In this document: in pieces, positions 1-12,764 of the stretch
Layout of the letters: every line of letters starts with the position of its first letter
Numbering within the stretch: position 1 is the stretch's first letter
DNA from: Amborella trichopoda
Lineage: Eukaryota > Streptophyta > Magnoliopsida > Amborellales > Amborellaceae
Direction: 5' to 3'
Assembly: GCF_000471905.2 (NCBI RefSeq)
Contig: NW_006494931.1
Location: forward strand, 6,703,113 to 6,767,112
Length of the DNA: 64,000 bases
Program-made: the position numbers and the translations under genes
The notes under the pieces: model-generated
What the model was told of the DNA's origin: nothing
The model's input: the letters and a program-made list of their open reading frames with translations, nothing else
Database searches by the model: none

Positions 1-300
1 ACAGTAGGTATCCATTCACATATAGCATAAGCATCATGATACAATCATTCACACAGTAAGTAGCTATTCACATATAGCATAAGCATCATGATACCATCAT
101 TCACACAGTAGGTATCCATTTACATATAACATAAGCATTATGATACCATCATTCCAGTAGTAGGTGTCCATTCACATATAGCATAAGCATCATGATATCA
201 TCATTCACACAGTAGGTATCCATTCATATATAGCATAAGCATCATGATACCATTATTCACACAGTAGGTACCTATTCACATATAGCATAAGCATCATTAA
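1..300. repeat. 52-bp tandem repeat, about 5.8 copies
   Basis: Copies begin near 1, 53, 105, 156, 209 and 261. Each starts with a form of ACAGTAGGTATCCATTCACA, continues through ATAGCATAAGCATCATGATA and ends in CATCATTCAC. Copies differ by a few substitutions, and the array runs off the left edge of the window. It lies on the 3' LTR side of the adjacent chromovirus, so it may be part of that long LTR or of the flank. Confidence 0.9.
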
Positions 301-1973
301 AATAAATACAATTCATATCGCAACAGGGCATTCATCATAATCATGCTTCCATTTCATAGCAAAGCACAACTTCATTATCATGCATGCACACGAGCACTCA
401 CAATTGGGGTCCTAACTTTTGGACCATTTAGAGTTTGAAGATGGTTCCAAAATCAATTTCGTACCAAACACACCTATCTCTCACTTGGGAGTGGTTTGAA
501 GACAATAGAACGTCGTTGACCTATTAAAGGTTCAAGGAAATGAGGGTTAACCAACTGCTCCCTGCTGTATACAGTGGACAACAACGTACCCTGCTTCATA
601 TCACTACAACCTTCAAACCGTAAGGCAACTTGCAATAAGTACAAAATAAAAGTTTAAGCCAAGACGTATATCTTTCTAACAAATAAAACTTGAAATCATT
701 TGGATTCCATTTGATAGTTCGAAAATTCGAGGCAAACAAGGTGATAGTTTTGATTTTCATCAATACTACCCACAGTGATATACCTTCATAAAGCAAGGTA
801 TAACTTTCAATCTAGGAAGCTTTTCAAAATAGTTTCCGCATAGAAATTTTAGCCCATTTATGTATCTTTCAAATGGCTATGGTTTGGCTGAAAATGAACT
901 TCGTTTGGCTAGGTAAAATCAGTGACCACAGTGGTATAAATGAAAAATCCAGGAAATCATTCAATAATAATATACCTTCTCATTTTGAAACATAACTTCA
1001 TTTTTGTAAATAATTTCATAAATGGGTAAAAACAAAAAATTTACTAGACTCTTATGTCTTTCCAATGGGGGAAGTTTAAGGTCAATCGAACCCCATTTGG
1101 CTATTTAAAAGCCACCTACAAGAACATGCAAACTTCTAGAAGTTCACATTGGCATACAACATGTCTCAAGCATACATTCCATGACCTTCATTTCATGGTG
1201 ACGCACATAATAACAACCATTCTCTTACTATGTAAACACAAACATACTCAGGCATAACATGCATTTCTTACATAATTTAAGAATCATGCATTCATTCTTG
1301 ACATTCACCATTATCATAGAACAAGAGCCCCAATTTCTAAATAAAAAGGCGTAAGGATTTTCTTACATCATATACACTTTCATACTCAATGTACATGCAT
1401 AAATTCCATGCATCCTTACGACTATCATGCAATGGTGATGGATCCACTTACCTAAATAACAATGGTATCTTCTCCACTTCTCTCCTCATAGCTTTCACTC
1501 ACCCAACTATGGCTGCCCACCAATAGTCGCTTCTTTCCACCTTATGTCTTAGAGAGAGAGAAATGAAGTAAGAATGAGTGGCATAGGTGAGGAAGGGGAG
1601 TTAAGTACTCTTGGGTTGAGGTGGTTGGCCAAGTGTCATCAAAAGACTATAAAATCTGGATATGTGGTACTCAATCAGCATGCATTCTCAACGAGTGGCA
1701 TACTCAACTCTAGCATGTCAAAGACACAATCGAAACTTGTACTCAATCCAACCGGCATTGACACTCAAGCCAACCGGTGCTGGCCTCTTCACACAAATCC
1801 ACCCGGCACTGACCTCTTCTCTAATTCACCAGGCACTGGCTCTTCCAATCAGTGTTGGCTTCTTCACATAAATCCACCTGGTGCTGGCTCTTCCAACCGA
1901 CGCTGGCCTCTTCTCCAACTCACCCTATCCTTCTATGCCTTCTAACTGGAAGGGAAAAGTTTAGGTCGTCACA
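301..1973 (-). mobile_element. Presumed 3' LTR (partial) of a Tekay/Del-type chromovirus
   Basis: Read on the minus strand, this stretch begins at 1973 with TGTGACGACC, directly after a polypurine tract, which is where a 3' LTR starts. The expected far end was not found, so the LTR probably continues past the left edge or merges into the 52-bp array. No convincing host gene is visible. Short ORFs here have no recognisable motif. The LTR assignment rests on the polypurine tract and the TG start, not on an aligned partner. Confidence 0.45.
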
Positions 1974-1986
1974 CCATCCCCCACCT
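1974..1986 (-). other. Polypurine tract of the chromovirus
   Basis: The minus strand reads AGGTGGGGGATGG immediately before the LTR start TGTGACGACC. This is the expected plus-strand priming site and fixes the inner edge of the 3' LTR. Confidence 0.8.
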
Positions 1987-4900
1987 AAAAAGAGATTTTG
2001 TCCTCAAAATAGTTAGTTGAATAAATGGGGGCACAAGGCCCAGATTTCATCTTCTCGCTCCTACGTTGATTCTTCCCTCGAGTGATACTGCCATAAAACC
2101 CGGACTAGAGGAATCTCCTTGTGACACAATATCTAGACTCTTCTATCCAGTATCTCAACAAGTTGTTCTATAAAAGTTAAATCCTCCCTGATCAGGATTG
2201 GCTCATACTTTAGGACGTGGAATGGATCGGCCTAATACTTTCTCAACAATGACACAAGAAACACATTATGAACATTAGCCAACTTGGGTGGTAGGGCCAA
2301 TCGATATGTCATGACTCCAATTCTTTCTAAAATATCAAAGGGTCCAATAATCGTGGACTCAGTTTCCCGTTCTTGTCAAATCTCATGATGCCCTTAGTTG
2401 GTGGATACTTTCAAAAAAACCTGATCACCCGCCGCAAATTCAAGTTCCCTTCTCCGATTGTTAACATAACTCTTCTGTCCACTTTTAGTCATTCTAAGTC
2501 TCTCTCGAATCAAAGCGATCTTTTCTGAGGTCATTTGAACAATCTCTGGTCCCAACAGTCTTCTCTCACCGACCTCATCCCACAATATGGGCGATCTACA
2601 CTTCCTCCCATACAATGCCTCAAAAGGCGCCATCTGGATACTGGCCTGAAAACTATTGTTATAAGAAAACTCTATCAGGGGCAAGTGATCATCCCAGTTT
2701 CCCTTGAAATCTGAAACACAAGTCCTCAACATATCTTCCAGGGTCTGTATGGTCCTTTCGGATTGTCCATTAGTCTAGGGATGGAAAGTTGTATTGAAAG
2801 AAAGTTTTGTCCCCATAGCCAACTACAGGTTTTTCCAAAACCTTGAAGTAAATCTGGAGTCTCTGTCCAGCACAATACTAACAGGCACCCCATGCAGTCT
2901 TACATTCTCCTTGATGTATAATTGGGTAAACTTATCCATGGTATGAGTAGTACGGACCTGCAAGAAATGAGCAGCTTTAGTGAGCCGATCTACAATGACC
3001 CAAATACTATCATGCTTCGAAATTGATCTGGGGAAGCCAGACACAAAGTCCATAGTTAGGTGCTCCCACTTCCATTCTGGCACAGGTAAGCGCTATAACT
3101 ATCCCACAAGTTTCTGATGTTCAATTTTCACTTATTGACAGTTTAATCACTTGGAAACAAATTGTGCTACCTCTCTCTTCATGTTATTCCATCAAAAGAT
3201 TATGTTTAGATCCTGATACATCTTTGTGCTTCCTGGATGCACTGAATAACAGGTGTGATGTGCCTCTTCCATAATAGCCCTTTTTACGTTCTCATTGTTA
3301 GGAACACAAACCGGCCCTTTGAATCTCAGCATTTCATCACTTCCCAAGACAATTTCATCCTTAGCATCCGATTTTATTTCCTCGAAAATTTTTATGAACA
3401 GAGGATCCTCCTTTTACGCTAGCCAGATTTGCTAAAAACGATGTGGCTCTATTCTCATACATGAAATTATTCCTTTTCCAACATCAAGAGGCAAAGCTGG
3501 ATGCCACTCTACTGCATCTTCTAGTAGCTTCATCTCTCAGACCATCATGCAAGCCATTGACACCACCGGCTTCCTACTTAAAGCATATACCACAACATTA
3601 GTCTTACCCAAGTGGTAATTGATGGTACAATCATAATCATTGAGCAAGTCCATTCACCTTCTTTGTCTCATATTAAATTCTTTCTGAGAAAACAAGTACT
3701 TGAGGCTCTTATGGCCAGTGAACACTTTAAATTGAGTTCCATACAGATAATGTCTCCAGATTTTTAGGGCAAAAATCATCGCTGCCAGTTTCAAATCATG
3801 GGTGGGATAGTTCTGTTCATAAGGCTTTAACTGCCTAAAGGCATAAGCTATACCTTTCCCCTTTGCATCAATACACACCCAAGCCCTTTGTGTGAGCCAT
3901 CAGTATAAACTACAAATTCTTCATTCCCCTCAGGCAAGGTCAATATCGGGGTTGTAATTAATCTTTTATTCAATTCTTGAAAACTTCTTTTGCAGTTATC
4001 AGACCACGCAAACTTGACTTCCTTTTGGGTTAGGCGGGTTAGGGGAAGTGTTATCTTTGAAGATCTCTCTACAAAATGCCTGTAATACCTCGCCAGTCCT
4101 AGAAAACTGCGGACTTCATATACATTCATTGGTCTTTCCCATATATGCACAGCCTCAATCTTGCAAGGATCAACTGCAACCCCGTCTTTGGAAACAATAT
4201 GCCCAAGGAACGCCATACTTGGAAGCTAGAACTCACTCTTATTGAGCTTAGCATACAACCTTTCCGCCGTTAGAGTCTGGAGGACCATTCTTAAATGTTG
4301 CTTATGATCTGTCTGATTCCTGGAATACACCAAAATATCATCAATAAAGACCACCACAAAATCATCCAGATAGGGGCTAAAAACTTTATTCATCAAATCC
4401 ATAAAGACAGCTGGGGCGTTCATCAATCCAAATGGCATGACTAAGAACTCGTAGTGGCCATAACGAGTCCTGAATGCGGTCTTGGAGATATCACCTTCCT
4501 TAACACGCAGTTGGTGGTACCCAGACCGAAAGTCAATCTTTGAAAATACTTGGGGCCCTTGCAGTTGATCAAATAAATCATCAATTCTAGGCGATGGGCA
4601 TTTATTCTTTACTGTAAACTGATTCAACTGTCTATAATCAATGCATAGCCTCAAAGACCCATCTTTCTTTTTCACAAATAGAACTGGTGCGCCCCATGAT
4701 GACACGCTAGGTCGGATGAACCCCCTATCCAACAATTCATGTAACTGTTCCTTCAGTTCTTTTAACTTAGGTGGGGCCATCCTATAAGGTGCTTCAGAAA
4801 TAGGTGTAGAACCAAGGGCCACCGCTATTTCAAATTCAATTTCTCTAACCGGGGGCAGAGAAGTTGACTCTTCAGGGAAGACCTCTGGGTATTGTCTCAC

Positions 4901-6100
4901 TGCCGGTATCTCTTCCAATTTAGACTTAACACCTCGATTTTCTACTACATAAGCCAAAAATCCCACACATCTTTTGGTTAACAAGCGAGAAGTCTGAAGC
5001 GTTGAGATGATGTGTAAAGGAGAGACATCATTAATGCCCTTAAAATGTAGTTCAAGTCGATCTAGGCATCTAAAAGTTACAGTTTTATCAAAACCGCTCA
5101 CTGTAGCATAGTGAGTGACAACCAATCCATACCCAAAATAATATCAAAATCCTGAGTGTCCAAAAGTATCAAATCTATAGGCAACAAATGCCCTTCAATC
5201 ACAATCCCACATTGTTTATCTATCATATCAGTTTCTATTGATTCCCCCATAGGTATACATACTCTAAATGTCCAAACAAGTCGTACAGGTTTAACACTCA
5301 AATGACATGCAAAGTGTGGTGCAACAAATGAATGGGAAGAACCAGGATCAATTAAAATTCTTGCTTCAATTCCACACATAGAAAGCGTACCTCGAATCAC
5401 AGAGGTTGACGCGTTGGCTTCTTGCTCGATCAAGGCGAACACCCGCCCTTGAATCTTTGGTCTGTCATCAGGTCCTTTGACGGGGCAATCTTCAATTAAA
5501 TAGCCCAATTTACCACACTGGAAGTAGGCCTTGGTCTTTTTGAAGCATTCTATCGCCGTATGATTCCCCGATCCACAAGGAGGGCAAATTGGGTGTCGAT
5601 TGCCCCTTACATCTATTGGGAAAACTCCCGAGATCCTGACACCACCTTGATTGTTTCTCTCCTTCCACTCTCTCCTTGGAGGGGGTCGTGTCTTCTTCTT
5701 AAAACTCCTGGACTAAGTGACACCCAACTTTCCATCTCTTCTTGCCCGAAATTTGTCATCATCTCTCTCCATCTCTCAGCTTTTTCTACTCCCCCGTGCC
5801 CTACAAAGCTTGGAGGTGCCATCCTCCTGAACCTTTCTATCATATTACTATCATTCATATCAGAGGCGGGGGTAGAAGGGGCTAGCGGGCCGGCCTAGCT
5901 TCTCTCAACACTTGTGTCAAGGCCTCCAAAGTTTTAGCGAGTTCACTGAAGGCCTCGGTGTTCCTGTTACTTGAACTCGCATTGGTAGTACGAGTCCTCG
6001 GCATCTCCAACCTAAAACAGAAACACCCAGTTACTAGCCTACCAAAACTACCCTAGGGGTATTACTAAGACCCCCTAGGCCAAGAATCCTATTATGGTTA

Positions 6101-6111
6101 CTCTAATACCA
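6101..6111 (-). other. Primer binding site (tRNA-iMet type)
   Basis: The minus strand reads TGGTATTAGAG, matching the common plant PBS TGGTATCAGAG with one difference. It lies 4 bases inside an LTR end reading CGTGACA. It fixes the inner edge of the 5' LTR at about 6116. Confidence 0.8.
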
Positions 6112-6115
6112 AAAT

Positions 6116-6938
6116 TGTCACGACCCCTCCCTCTGACCCCTGCCGAAGGGCGATAGAGTGCGGGATCATGACCGGAAAACATGAACATCACTCAGGTGGG
6201 AGTGGCTCAACATATGAAAACACGGAATCAGGAGCAAACCATGAAAGAAAACTAGAATAAAACCATTCATTAAACAAATAACAATTCAAAAGTACATCCA
6301 TCTCATTCATTTCAGTGTTACAAAGTCTTTACAATTCCTTTTTGGCCTTGCTGGCCTAAAAGACAAAAAATGAGGTACACCACACAATACTGAGACATCC
6401 AAAACATACAATGAAAGTCTTCAAAGGACTGCTTTATAACCTCTCAACTTCAAGCTTTAAATCCCCCAATGGTCACCCGCCTTAAGCACATGTGTCAACA
6501 TTCTTCACTCTACAATTATGAAAATAAGTTGGAATGAACTAACAGCCCAATAAGCAGATCTACAACATTGCATTCCAACTAGCATGATAGTGATAACAAA
6601 TACGCAACACATATATACGTACATAGACACATGTATCAAATAAAGTCCCTCAACATGCTCCTCAACACTCTAACAGAAATGTGAGAAAGGCAGCTCAATA
6701 TATATAATGCGTAAGTCACAATCACTTTTCTTAAAGTAGGGTAATAAAGACAACAGATCACAATTACAGTTAAAAGCTCATGCAGAAAGCGTAAATAAGT
6801 CAGGCAAACAGATCTATATACTCCTGAAGTAGAAGCCACATAGGTCAGACTAAGCAAATCCTAAACTTGGGACTTCTACCGTAACTCAGGAGGGTGGACC
6901 ATGACAAGTGGATGACCCACTTTGTAAGGTCCTCACAC
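6116..6938 (-). mobile_element. 5' LTR (partial or altered) of the chromovirus
   Basis: The inner edge at 6116 reads TGTCACGACCCC, i.e. the LTR end in element orientation. A candidate outer edge is GGTCCTCACA at 6929-6938, which resembles GGTCGTCACA at the opposite LTR start. I could not align this stretch with the presumed 3' LTR, so the outer boundary is tentative and the LTR may be truncated. Confidence 0.45.
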
Positions 6939-6988
6939 ACATGCACATTCCCAGTGCACTTTTGGGGTTTTCGATAGGCAAAGGCCTT

Positions 6989-7060
6989 GAATCATGGTTT
7001 TAAAACAATGGATTGAATCATGGTTTTAAAACAATGGATTGAATCACGGTTTTGAAAGAA
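6989..7060. repeat. 26-bp tandem repeat, about 2.7 copies
   Basis: The unit TTGAATCATGGTTTTAAAAC plus AATGGA occurs twice identically and once partially with substitutions. Confidence 0.85.
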
Positions 7061-7080
7061 AAAAGTTTGAGTTCTAAAAA

Positions 7081-7675
7081 TTTCTGCCATTTAATGAATT
7101 ACAGGCCAAATAGAGAGTTTTTTTAATAAAAAACAAAGGGGTTTTAAATTTCAAAGTATTATTGAGAGGATTATAGTCGTATTTTTTTTATTCAACAATT
7201 ACTTTACTCGATTTTTTAAGAAATCAAGCTCTGACGACATTTCTGAGTACAATCCACCAAAGTGTTGATTTTAGCTGAAATTGGGCACCATACTACCGGA
7301 TATCTGAGGGTTTTTGAAGCTCGTGATGTTCTTCAGCACATTGTGTAAGTTATTTTTATTATTAACCATTTTTTTGTAATAAATTTATTAAGAAATCGTG
7401 ACTGATTCATGAAGAACCCTAATTTTCAAATAATTTCTGCCATTTGATTAATTTTAGACAAAATCACTAGTTTTTGTGATGAAAATCAGAAGGGTTTTAA
7501 AGTTTAAAGAGTTATTCAGAGTATTGTAGTTATATTTTTTGTGATTAAACATCTATTTTACTCGATTTTTTAAGAAATCAAGCTTCGGCAACATTTTTTG
7601 AAATTTTTTATTTGCCGAAGTATTGATTTCAGCACAAATTGGGCACCGTTTAGATGATATTGGAGGGTGTTGGCT
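7081..7675. repeat. Diverged tandem duplication of a ~240-bp block
   Basis: Two diverged blocks start at 7081 and 7434, both with TTTCTGCCATTT. They share ACTCGATTTTTTAAGAAATC and the later motif TTGGGCACC (7281 and 7639). The offset is about 353-358 bp. The function is unknown. It lies between the chromovirus LTR and the next element's gag and may belong to the latter's 5' leader. Confidence 0.8.
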
Positions 7676-8267
7676 ATTTGTGTGGGCTATTGATCTTGCG
7701 GGCAAGGAGAGAGGCGTGTGATGGCTTCTGAAGTAACACAAGGCAACCAATCTTGTGGGCAATGCCAGGTTGGCAAGACCAAGAGGGAGAAGTCTCAAGA
7801 CCCCTTGGCTGGCATGGAAAGAAGGTTGGCACAGCTTGAACTTGCCATGGGTGAGGAGCAAGCCGGATCAGGGACATCAATCATAGCATTACAAGCCTCG
7901 AGGCTGGTCTCGAAGACCTAAGGATTGGCCTACTGCTAACCCTCAATGGGGCGATGGACACTAGTAAAAAAGAGAGGGTGGCTTCCGACGACAAGGTAAT
8001 GACTATGTTAGCTAAGCTGTAGGAGCAGGTGGAAGAACAAAGGGGCGACCTAACTATGTGCAAGTGTGTTGTGGAAGGCCCGAAGATAAGTGGGCCTGAA
8101 CTTAGAACTTTTAATGGGTCTAGGGATGCTAGAGAGTTAGATAACTTCTTGTGGCAACAAGAAAGGTATTTTGAAGCCATGTCCTATTGGGATGAAAGGG
8201 CCAACTTCTTGTGGCAACTAAAAAGCTATTTTGAAGCCATGTCCTTTGGGGACAAAATGGCCAAATT

Positions 8268-8272
8268 GTATA
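8268..8272. repeat. Target site duplication, left copy (GTATA)
   Basis: GTATA here recurs at 11090-11094 on the other side of the solo LTR. A 5-bp duplication is the size expected for LTR-retrotransposon integration. Confidence 0.75.
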
Positions 8273-11089
8273 GTTAGGTGCTTCAATCTCACCCTCCGGA
8301 TCCTAGATGATCGGACGGCACTCGTCTCGGGTTTCGAGAGAAGACTCGGGACGCTTTTGAGATTGCTCTCTTGGGAACCTCATTTGAGAACGGCGGCAAG
8401 TGTTACCAACTGGTGAGAGAGAAATTTTAAAGGTGGGTTCGGGACTTATCGGGCTGACGCACGTGGGCGCCCTCTTAGATCACGAAGAAAGCCCCCCAGT
8501 AATGAAACTGGTTCGGAATCGCCTCTCTTGACTTGTATTCTTCTTGTTTTCTGCAATCACAGACATAAATGGCAAAGGTTGTAAGATGGGTGGGTCGGAC
8601 CTCACCCTTTTCCTCTTTGATGAACGCACACAAGCTTGCGCATTCAAAAACAAGAAGAGAAGAAGACGGTGGAGAGCAGAGTTCGTCTAAGCAAGAGGAT
8701 CAAGCTAGCGAGTAATTGGCCTGACGTGATAGCAAAACGGGCTTGGTACCAAGACCGGCTCATGGGATCACTACTAGACGTCATCACCAATACCGACTAA
8801 CTAAGCACGATGGTAAATCTGTCGTAGCAATAAAACGAGCAATGTAATCCTGGCGCACCAACATTACGGCTAGACGACAGGACTTCCATGAGAGGTTAAC
8901 CTCAATCCCTCTTAGTCGAACGAAAGAATAGCAGCGTGGTGGTCATGGGGGAAAAAATGAGGTAAGAGAAGAAGGGAACAGACAGAGGGAGGGAGAAGAG
9001 ATGAGAGGATAAAAGAGAGAGGAAAAGAAAATACAATCGACGCTAAACATTACCGACTGTTTCAGAAGAGAAGAGAGAAAGCAGTCGACACTAGGCTGCA
9101 CCGATTGTGTCACATGAGAAGAGAGGAAGAGAAGAGAACCACCCGGCGCTAGGCTTATGTTGGTTGCAATTGGAGAGAAGCAAGGGAGAGATCGAGTGAG
9201 CGCTAGGCTTTGCTAACTACAACAGAAGAGAGACAAATCCAACCGGCGCTAGGCTTCGCCGACTATGACAAGAGAGAAGTGGGAAATCCAACCTGCGTTA
9301 GGATTCACCGACTGTTAAGGAAGAGAGGAGAGAAAAATCCATCCGGTGATGGGATGAAGGAAGATGAGAGAGAAAACCCCACCAGATACTGGGATGAAGG
9401 AAGAAGAGGAGAGAGAAAACCTCACCCGATGCTAGGATGAAGAAAGAGGAGAGAAAACCCCTACTAGGCATTGGTAATGAAGGAAGAGGAGAGAGAACCC
9501 CACCTGACTCTAGGAATGAGAGAGAGGAGAACCAACCGGCACTAGGCTTGGGCCAGTTGTGATAGGGGGAAGAGAGAAAAATGAGAAGAAGAGGGAGAAA
9601 GAGAGAGAGATGAGAAGAGAGAGAAAAAAGGAGAAGAGAGAAAGAGGGGAGGAAAGAGAAAGCTACCTGCCCGAAGGGTACCGGCTCTTTTCTTCTCTCT
9701 CCTCTCTCTCTCTCTCTCCAAGACGTACTCACAAGCTCAAGCAAGAATGAAAATTTCTATTGAATGATCAAAGAATGAACCGAGCGTGATTTACAATTTA
9801 GGTTTGCATGCCAAAAACTACCTAAAATTGACAATAATTACAATTTAATTGACTTTAAAGAAATTCTAAAAATGGGTGCAAAAAGATTGTTTTGCCCCTG
9901 CCTAACAATGTGTGGAATCCCATAACAATCCCTGTTGCTGTCCGAGATCTTGCGTGATCTTCGGTGGCTGACCTGAGATTGTTCTAATACCCATTTGATC
10001 GAAAGATTATTGTTTTCTTGTAAGGCTCGGCATGGTGATCATTTTGATACTAACTTCGAGCCATGAATCATGTTTTTGACTCATGATCATGAGACTTGAA
10101 CCTTAGATGAATCTTGAAAACTTTACATCGATTGTGTGCTCGTTCCTTGATGTTTCTTTGTGATTTCCTCATTGAATCACACTGAGCATGCCATCATGAT
10201 CATGTTGCAACGAACGTAGCTTGATTTCGTGTTCGGATGAAGATTTTGTCGTCTTGAGTTTTTGACCGAAATCTTGAAGTCCGGCAGGCAGAATTTACAG
10301 CAATTTTGATGCCTTCGTGTGTGAAATCTAACCGTTCATCGTACGCGAGATTCAGACTTGAGAGAGCCTCAGACCTCACGCACATAATGCAATTGGTTTC
10401 GTGCCGATCGGGTATGTGAGCATCGTGATCTGGCTACTCGAACGAGATGTACTGCTGCTGAATATTTTGCAACTTCCTTCACGGATTAGTGACTCATTTA
10501 GTTTTTCTCACTGCTCGAGCATCGTCACGGGGTGTACCACATATCGAATTGTTCGTCTTGATGAGACGAACATGCTCACCAAATTTGGGAGCGATCCAAC
10601 TTGGAACAAGCGAGATATAGGTCCCGAAAATGACTGCCCGTGACTGTAAAAACAGCCACCTTCAACGGTGTTTTGGTGGAGTGAGGCCACACGGGAATAG
10701 TGTGCGGCCTACCTTTTTTTAGTCTTTTACCCATAACGTTGTCCTGAAGTGTCCGATTAAGCCGAAACTTGACCCATAAGGGTTTTCGACAGTTTCGGAT
10801 TTAATGGCGCGGTATCACAGCTATTTGACGCACCAAAAGTATAGCTCTAGTTACGAGGTCCATTTCAAGGTGTTAGAGACCGATTTTGCTGAAATTGTTT
10901 CTTTGTGTTCACTGCCTTAAACATGTCTGATCGTGATGAAACTTGGGAGGTGGTCTTTTAAAGTGCTGATGAAGATCTTGACCAATTCTGGGGCCATTCT
11001 GAGAATGTCGGGAATTTCCATTGTTTTATAGGCTTTATTGATCTGCTTCCTACCAGGGACTAAAGTGTTGAAAATTATGTTCAAACAGT
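8273..11089 (-). mobile_element. Solo LTR of a TAT/Ogre-related family, minus orientation
   Basis: About 2.8 kb inserted in the gag region of the surrounding Ty3/gypsy relic. Its reverse complement aligns along much of its length with the LTR beginning at 46051. Shared landmarks include TGTTT starts, TCTCAGAATGGCCC, CCTTGAAATGGACCT, GTTCGTCTCATCAA, TTAGAATTTCTTTAA and a GCACCTAAC end. Internally it has a GA-rich tract and a degenerate repeat array. No internal retrotransposon genes are present, so it looks like the product of LTR-LTR recombination. GTATA flanks both sides. Confidence 0.85.
9030..9560. repeat. Degenerate GA-rich repeat array inside the solo LTR
   Basis: Imperfect units of roughly 50-60 bp repeat a core like CGGCGCTAGGCTTCGCCGAC separated by GAGAGAGGAGAG-type spacers. 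The array corresponds in position to the pyrimidine-rich arrays in the LTR at 47.5-48.4 kb, read on the other strand. ORFs across it are low-complexity artefacts. Confidence 0.75.
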
Positions 11090-11094
11090 GTATA
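11090..11094. repeat. Target site duplication, right copy (GTATA)
   Basis: This is the partner of 8268-8272; gag coding of the host element resumes immediately after it. Confidence 0.75.
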
Positions 11095-12750
11095 CCGCCA
11101 TTATGTACCTTACGGAATATAGCAACCTTGTGGTCGCAGAGGCATCATGCAACATAAAGCGAGGGAGCTGCACCATAGATACGTGGGATGACTTCAAAAG
11201 GGAAATCAAGAGGCAATTTTAACCTGAGAACGTGGAATACTTGGCCCGAAAGAACCTAAAGCGGGTAAGACACATTGGGTCCATTCATGATTGTGTCACT
11301 CTCATGTTGGAGATCCCTGACATAGCTGAGAACGCTTTGTTCTTTAACTTCATGGATGGCTTGCAACCCTTGGCTGAGCAAGAGTTGTAGCGTCGAGGAC
11401 TGCACAACTTAGCCTTGACCATGGCAATGGCTGAGCAGTTGGAGAACAAGAGGGAGGGTCCCTCAAGGTCAAGACCCCACATGGATGACCTTGGCTTTGA
11501 TGGGGGAGACCAGGATGGTGTCTCGAGCCCTATGGCAGGGCATGGCAAGCCGTCAAGTTGGAAGAGTGGCAAGGAAGGCCGAGGAGACAAGGGCCAACGG
11601 GATGTGCCCACACCTTGGGTCTTCCTCAAGTTGGAAGAGTGGTAAGGAAGACTGAGGAGATGAGGGCCAACAGGAAGTGCCCACACCTTGGGACTTTTTC
11701 CATGAGCGCGAAGGACCACACCATATTTGGGATTGTCCTAAGAAGGATGGAACTAAGCCACTAAGCTTGAAGTGCTTTATATGCGATGGACTGCTTAAAG
11801 CATGAGAATGCCCAGAGAGAGATTTCTTTAATGCTTTGGTAGCAAAGCTAGACTCCTCAGAAGAAGACCCCAAGGATGATGGTGACACTCAAGAGACTCA
11901 GATAAGCTCAATCCAACTCTTCAATGCGATAAAGGCTAAAACGGGGCAACTCAAGGCCCCCTAGTAAGGGCCTCATGTATGTGGAGGTCCAAATCAATGG
12001 GAGGGCCATGATAGATACGAGGACAACGCATAACTTTATCTCCAAAGAAGAGGCTGATCGGTTGGGATCGCGGTTTATAAGGACACAGCATGGGTAAAAG
12101 GTGCAAATTCTGAGCGCAAACCCATTTACGGCACAGCTCATAAGGTGGACATAGGCCTCGGTCCATGGAGTGGCAAGGTCAACATGTCATTCGTGCCCTT
12201 GGACAACTATCAGGTAGTCTTGGGGATGGACTTCCTACGCAGGGCGAAGGTGACTCCCATGCATGTTCCTAGCATGGTGTGCATCATAGAAAGCACACCT
12301 TGCTTGGTGCAAGTGGTACAGAGCACCAAGACCAAGTGCAAGGCATCATCGACTATGCAGCTCACCAAGGTGGGGGAGTTGCCGCGCAAGGCTAAGTTGG
12401 TGCCCAACCAAGTTGAGCACAAGAAGGCCAAAGGGAATGTACTTCCAAGGAGACAAACACACCCAAGCATAAGGCTGCCCATAACAAACTAACAAAGAAG
12501 GGAACAACTGAGGAGTAAAGTGGGTAGCTTAACACGAATAGGCAGGATGCAGGGCAAGAACGTTTGAGGATGGCGATGGCATGCAATCACAAGAGGAAAC
12601 CCATCGTCAGATGCTTGGATGGGGATCACGACGTAGCTGCGAGGCCAAGATGGGACAAGGCGAGCTGGGAGGATGCTTGGGCGTTGAGGCTACTCAAGGA
12701 TGGGTATCCAGCAAGAGCAGAAGAAGATCATAACGAGGGCACCTCAACAT

Positions 12751-12764
12751 TGGGTGGGGGAGAA
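12751..12764 (+). other. Polypurine tract of the second Ty3/gypsy relic
   Basis: TGGGTGGGGGAGAA directly precedes TGTCACGCC, the LTR start. Confidence 0.8.

Larger units (their letters stand above)
1974..6115 (-). mobile_element. Ty3/gypsy chromovirus (Tekay/Del type), internal region, decayed
   Basis: The minus strand carries the family's parts in order. There is a short gag remnant near 5613-5860, with a CCHC-like knuckle near 5500-5550. A retroviral-type protease follows with the motif LIDPGSSHSFVAP (5098-5508), then reverse transcriptase with FIDD (4226-5125), RNase H (3654-4216) and integrase core pieces (2394-3083). A chromodomain-like tail near 2010-2130 is the basis for the Tekay/Del call. 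A PBS complementary to initiator tRNA-Met and a purine tract bound it. The internal length of about 4.1 kb is short for the family. The element is broken in several places and is a fossil. Confidence 0.9.

Noticed and set aside
9298-9750. 148-codon minus ORF and overlapping plus ORFs
   Set aside because: Low-complexity GA/CT-rich array inside a solo LTR.
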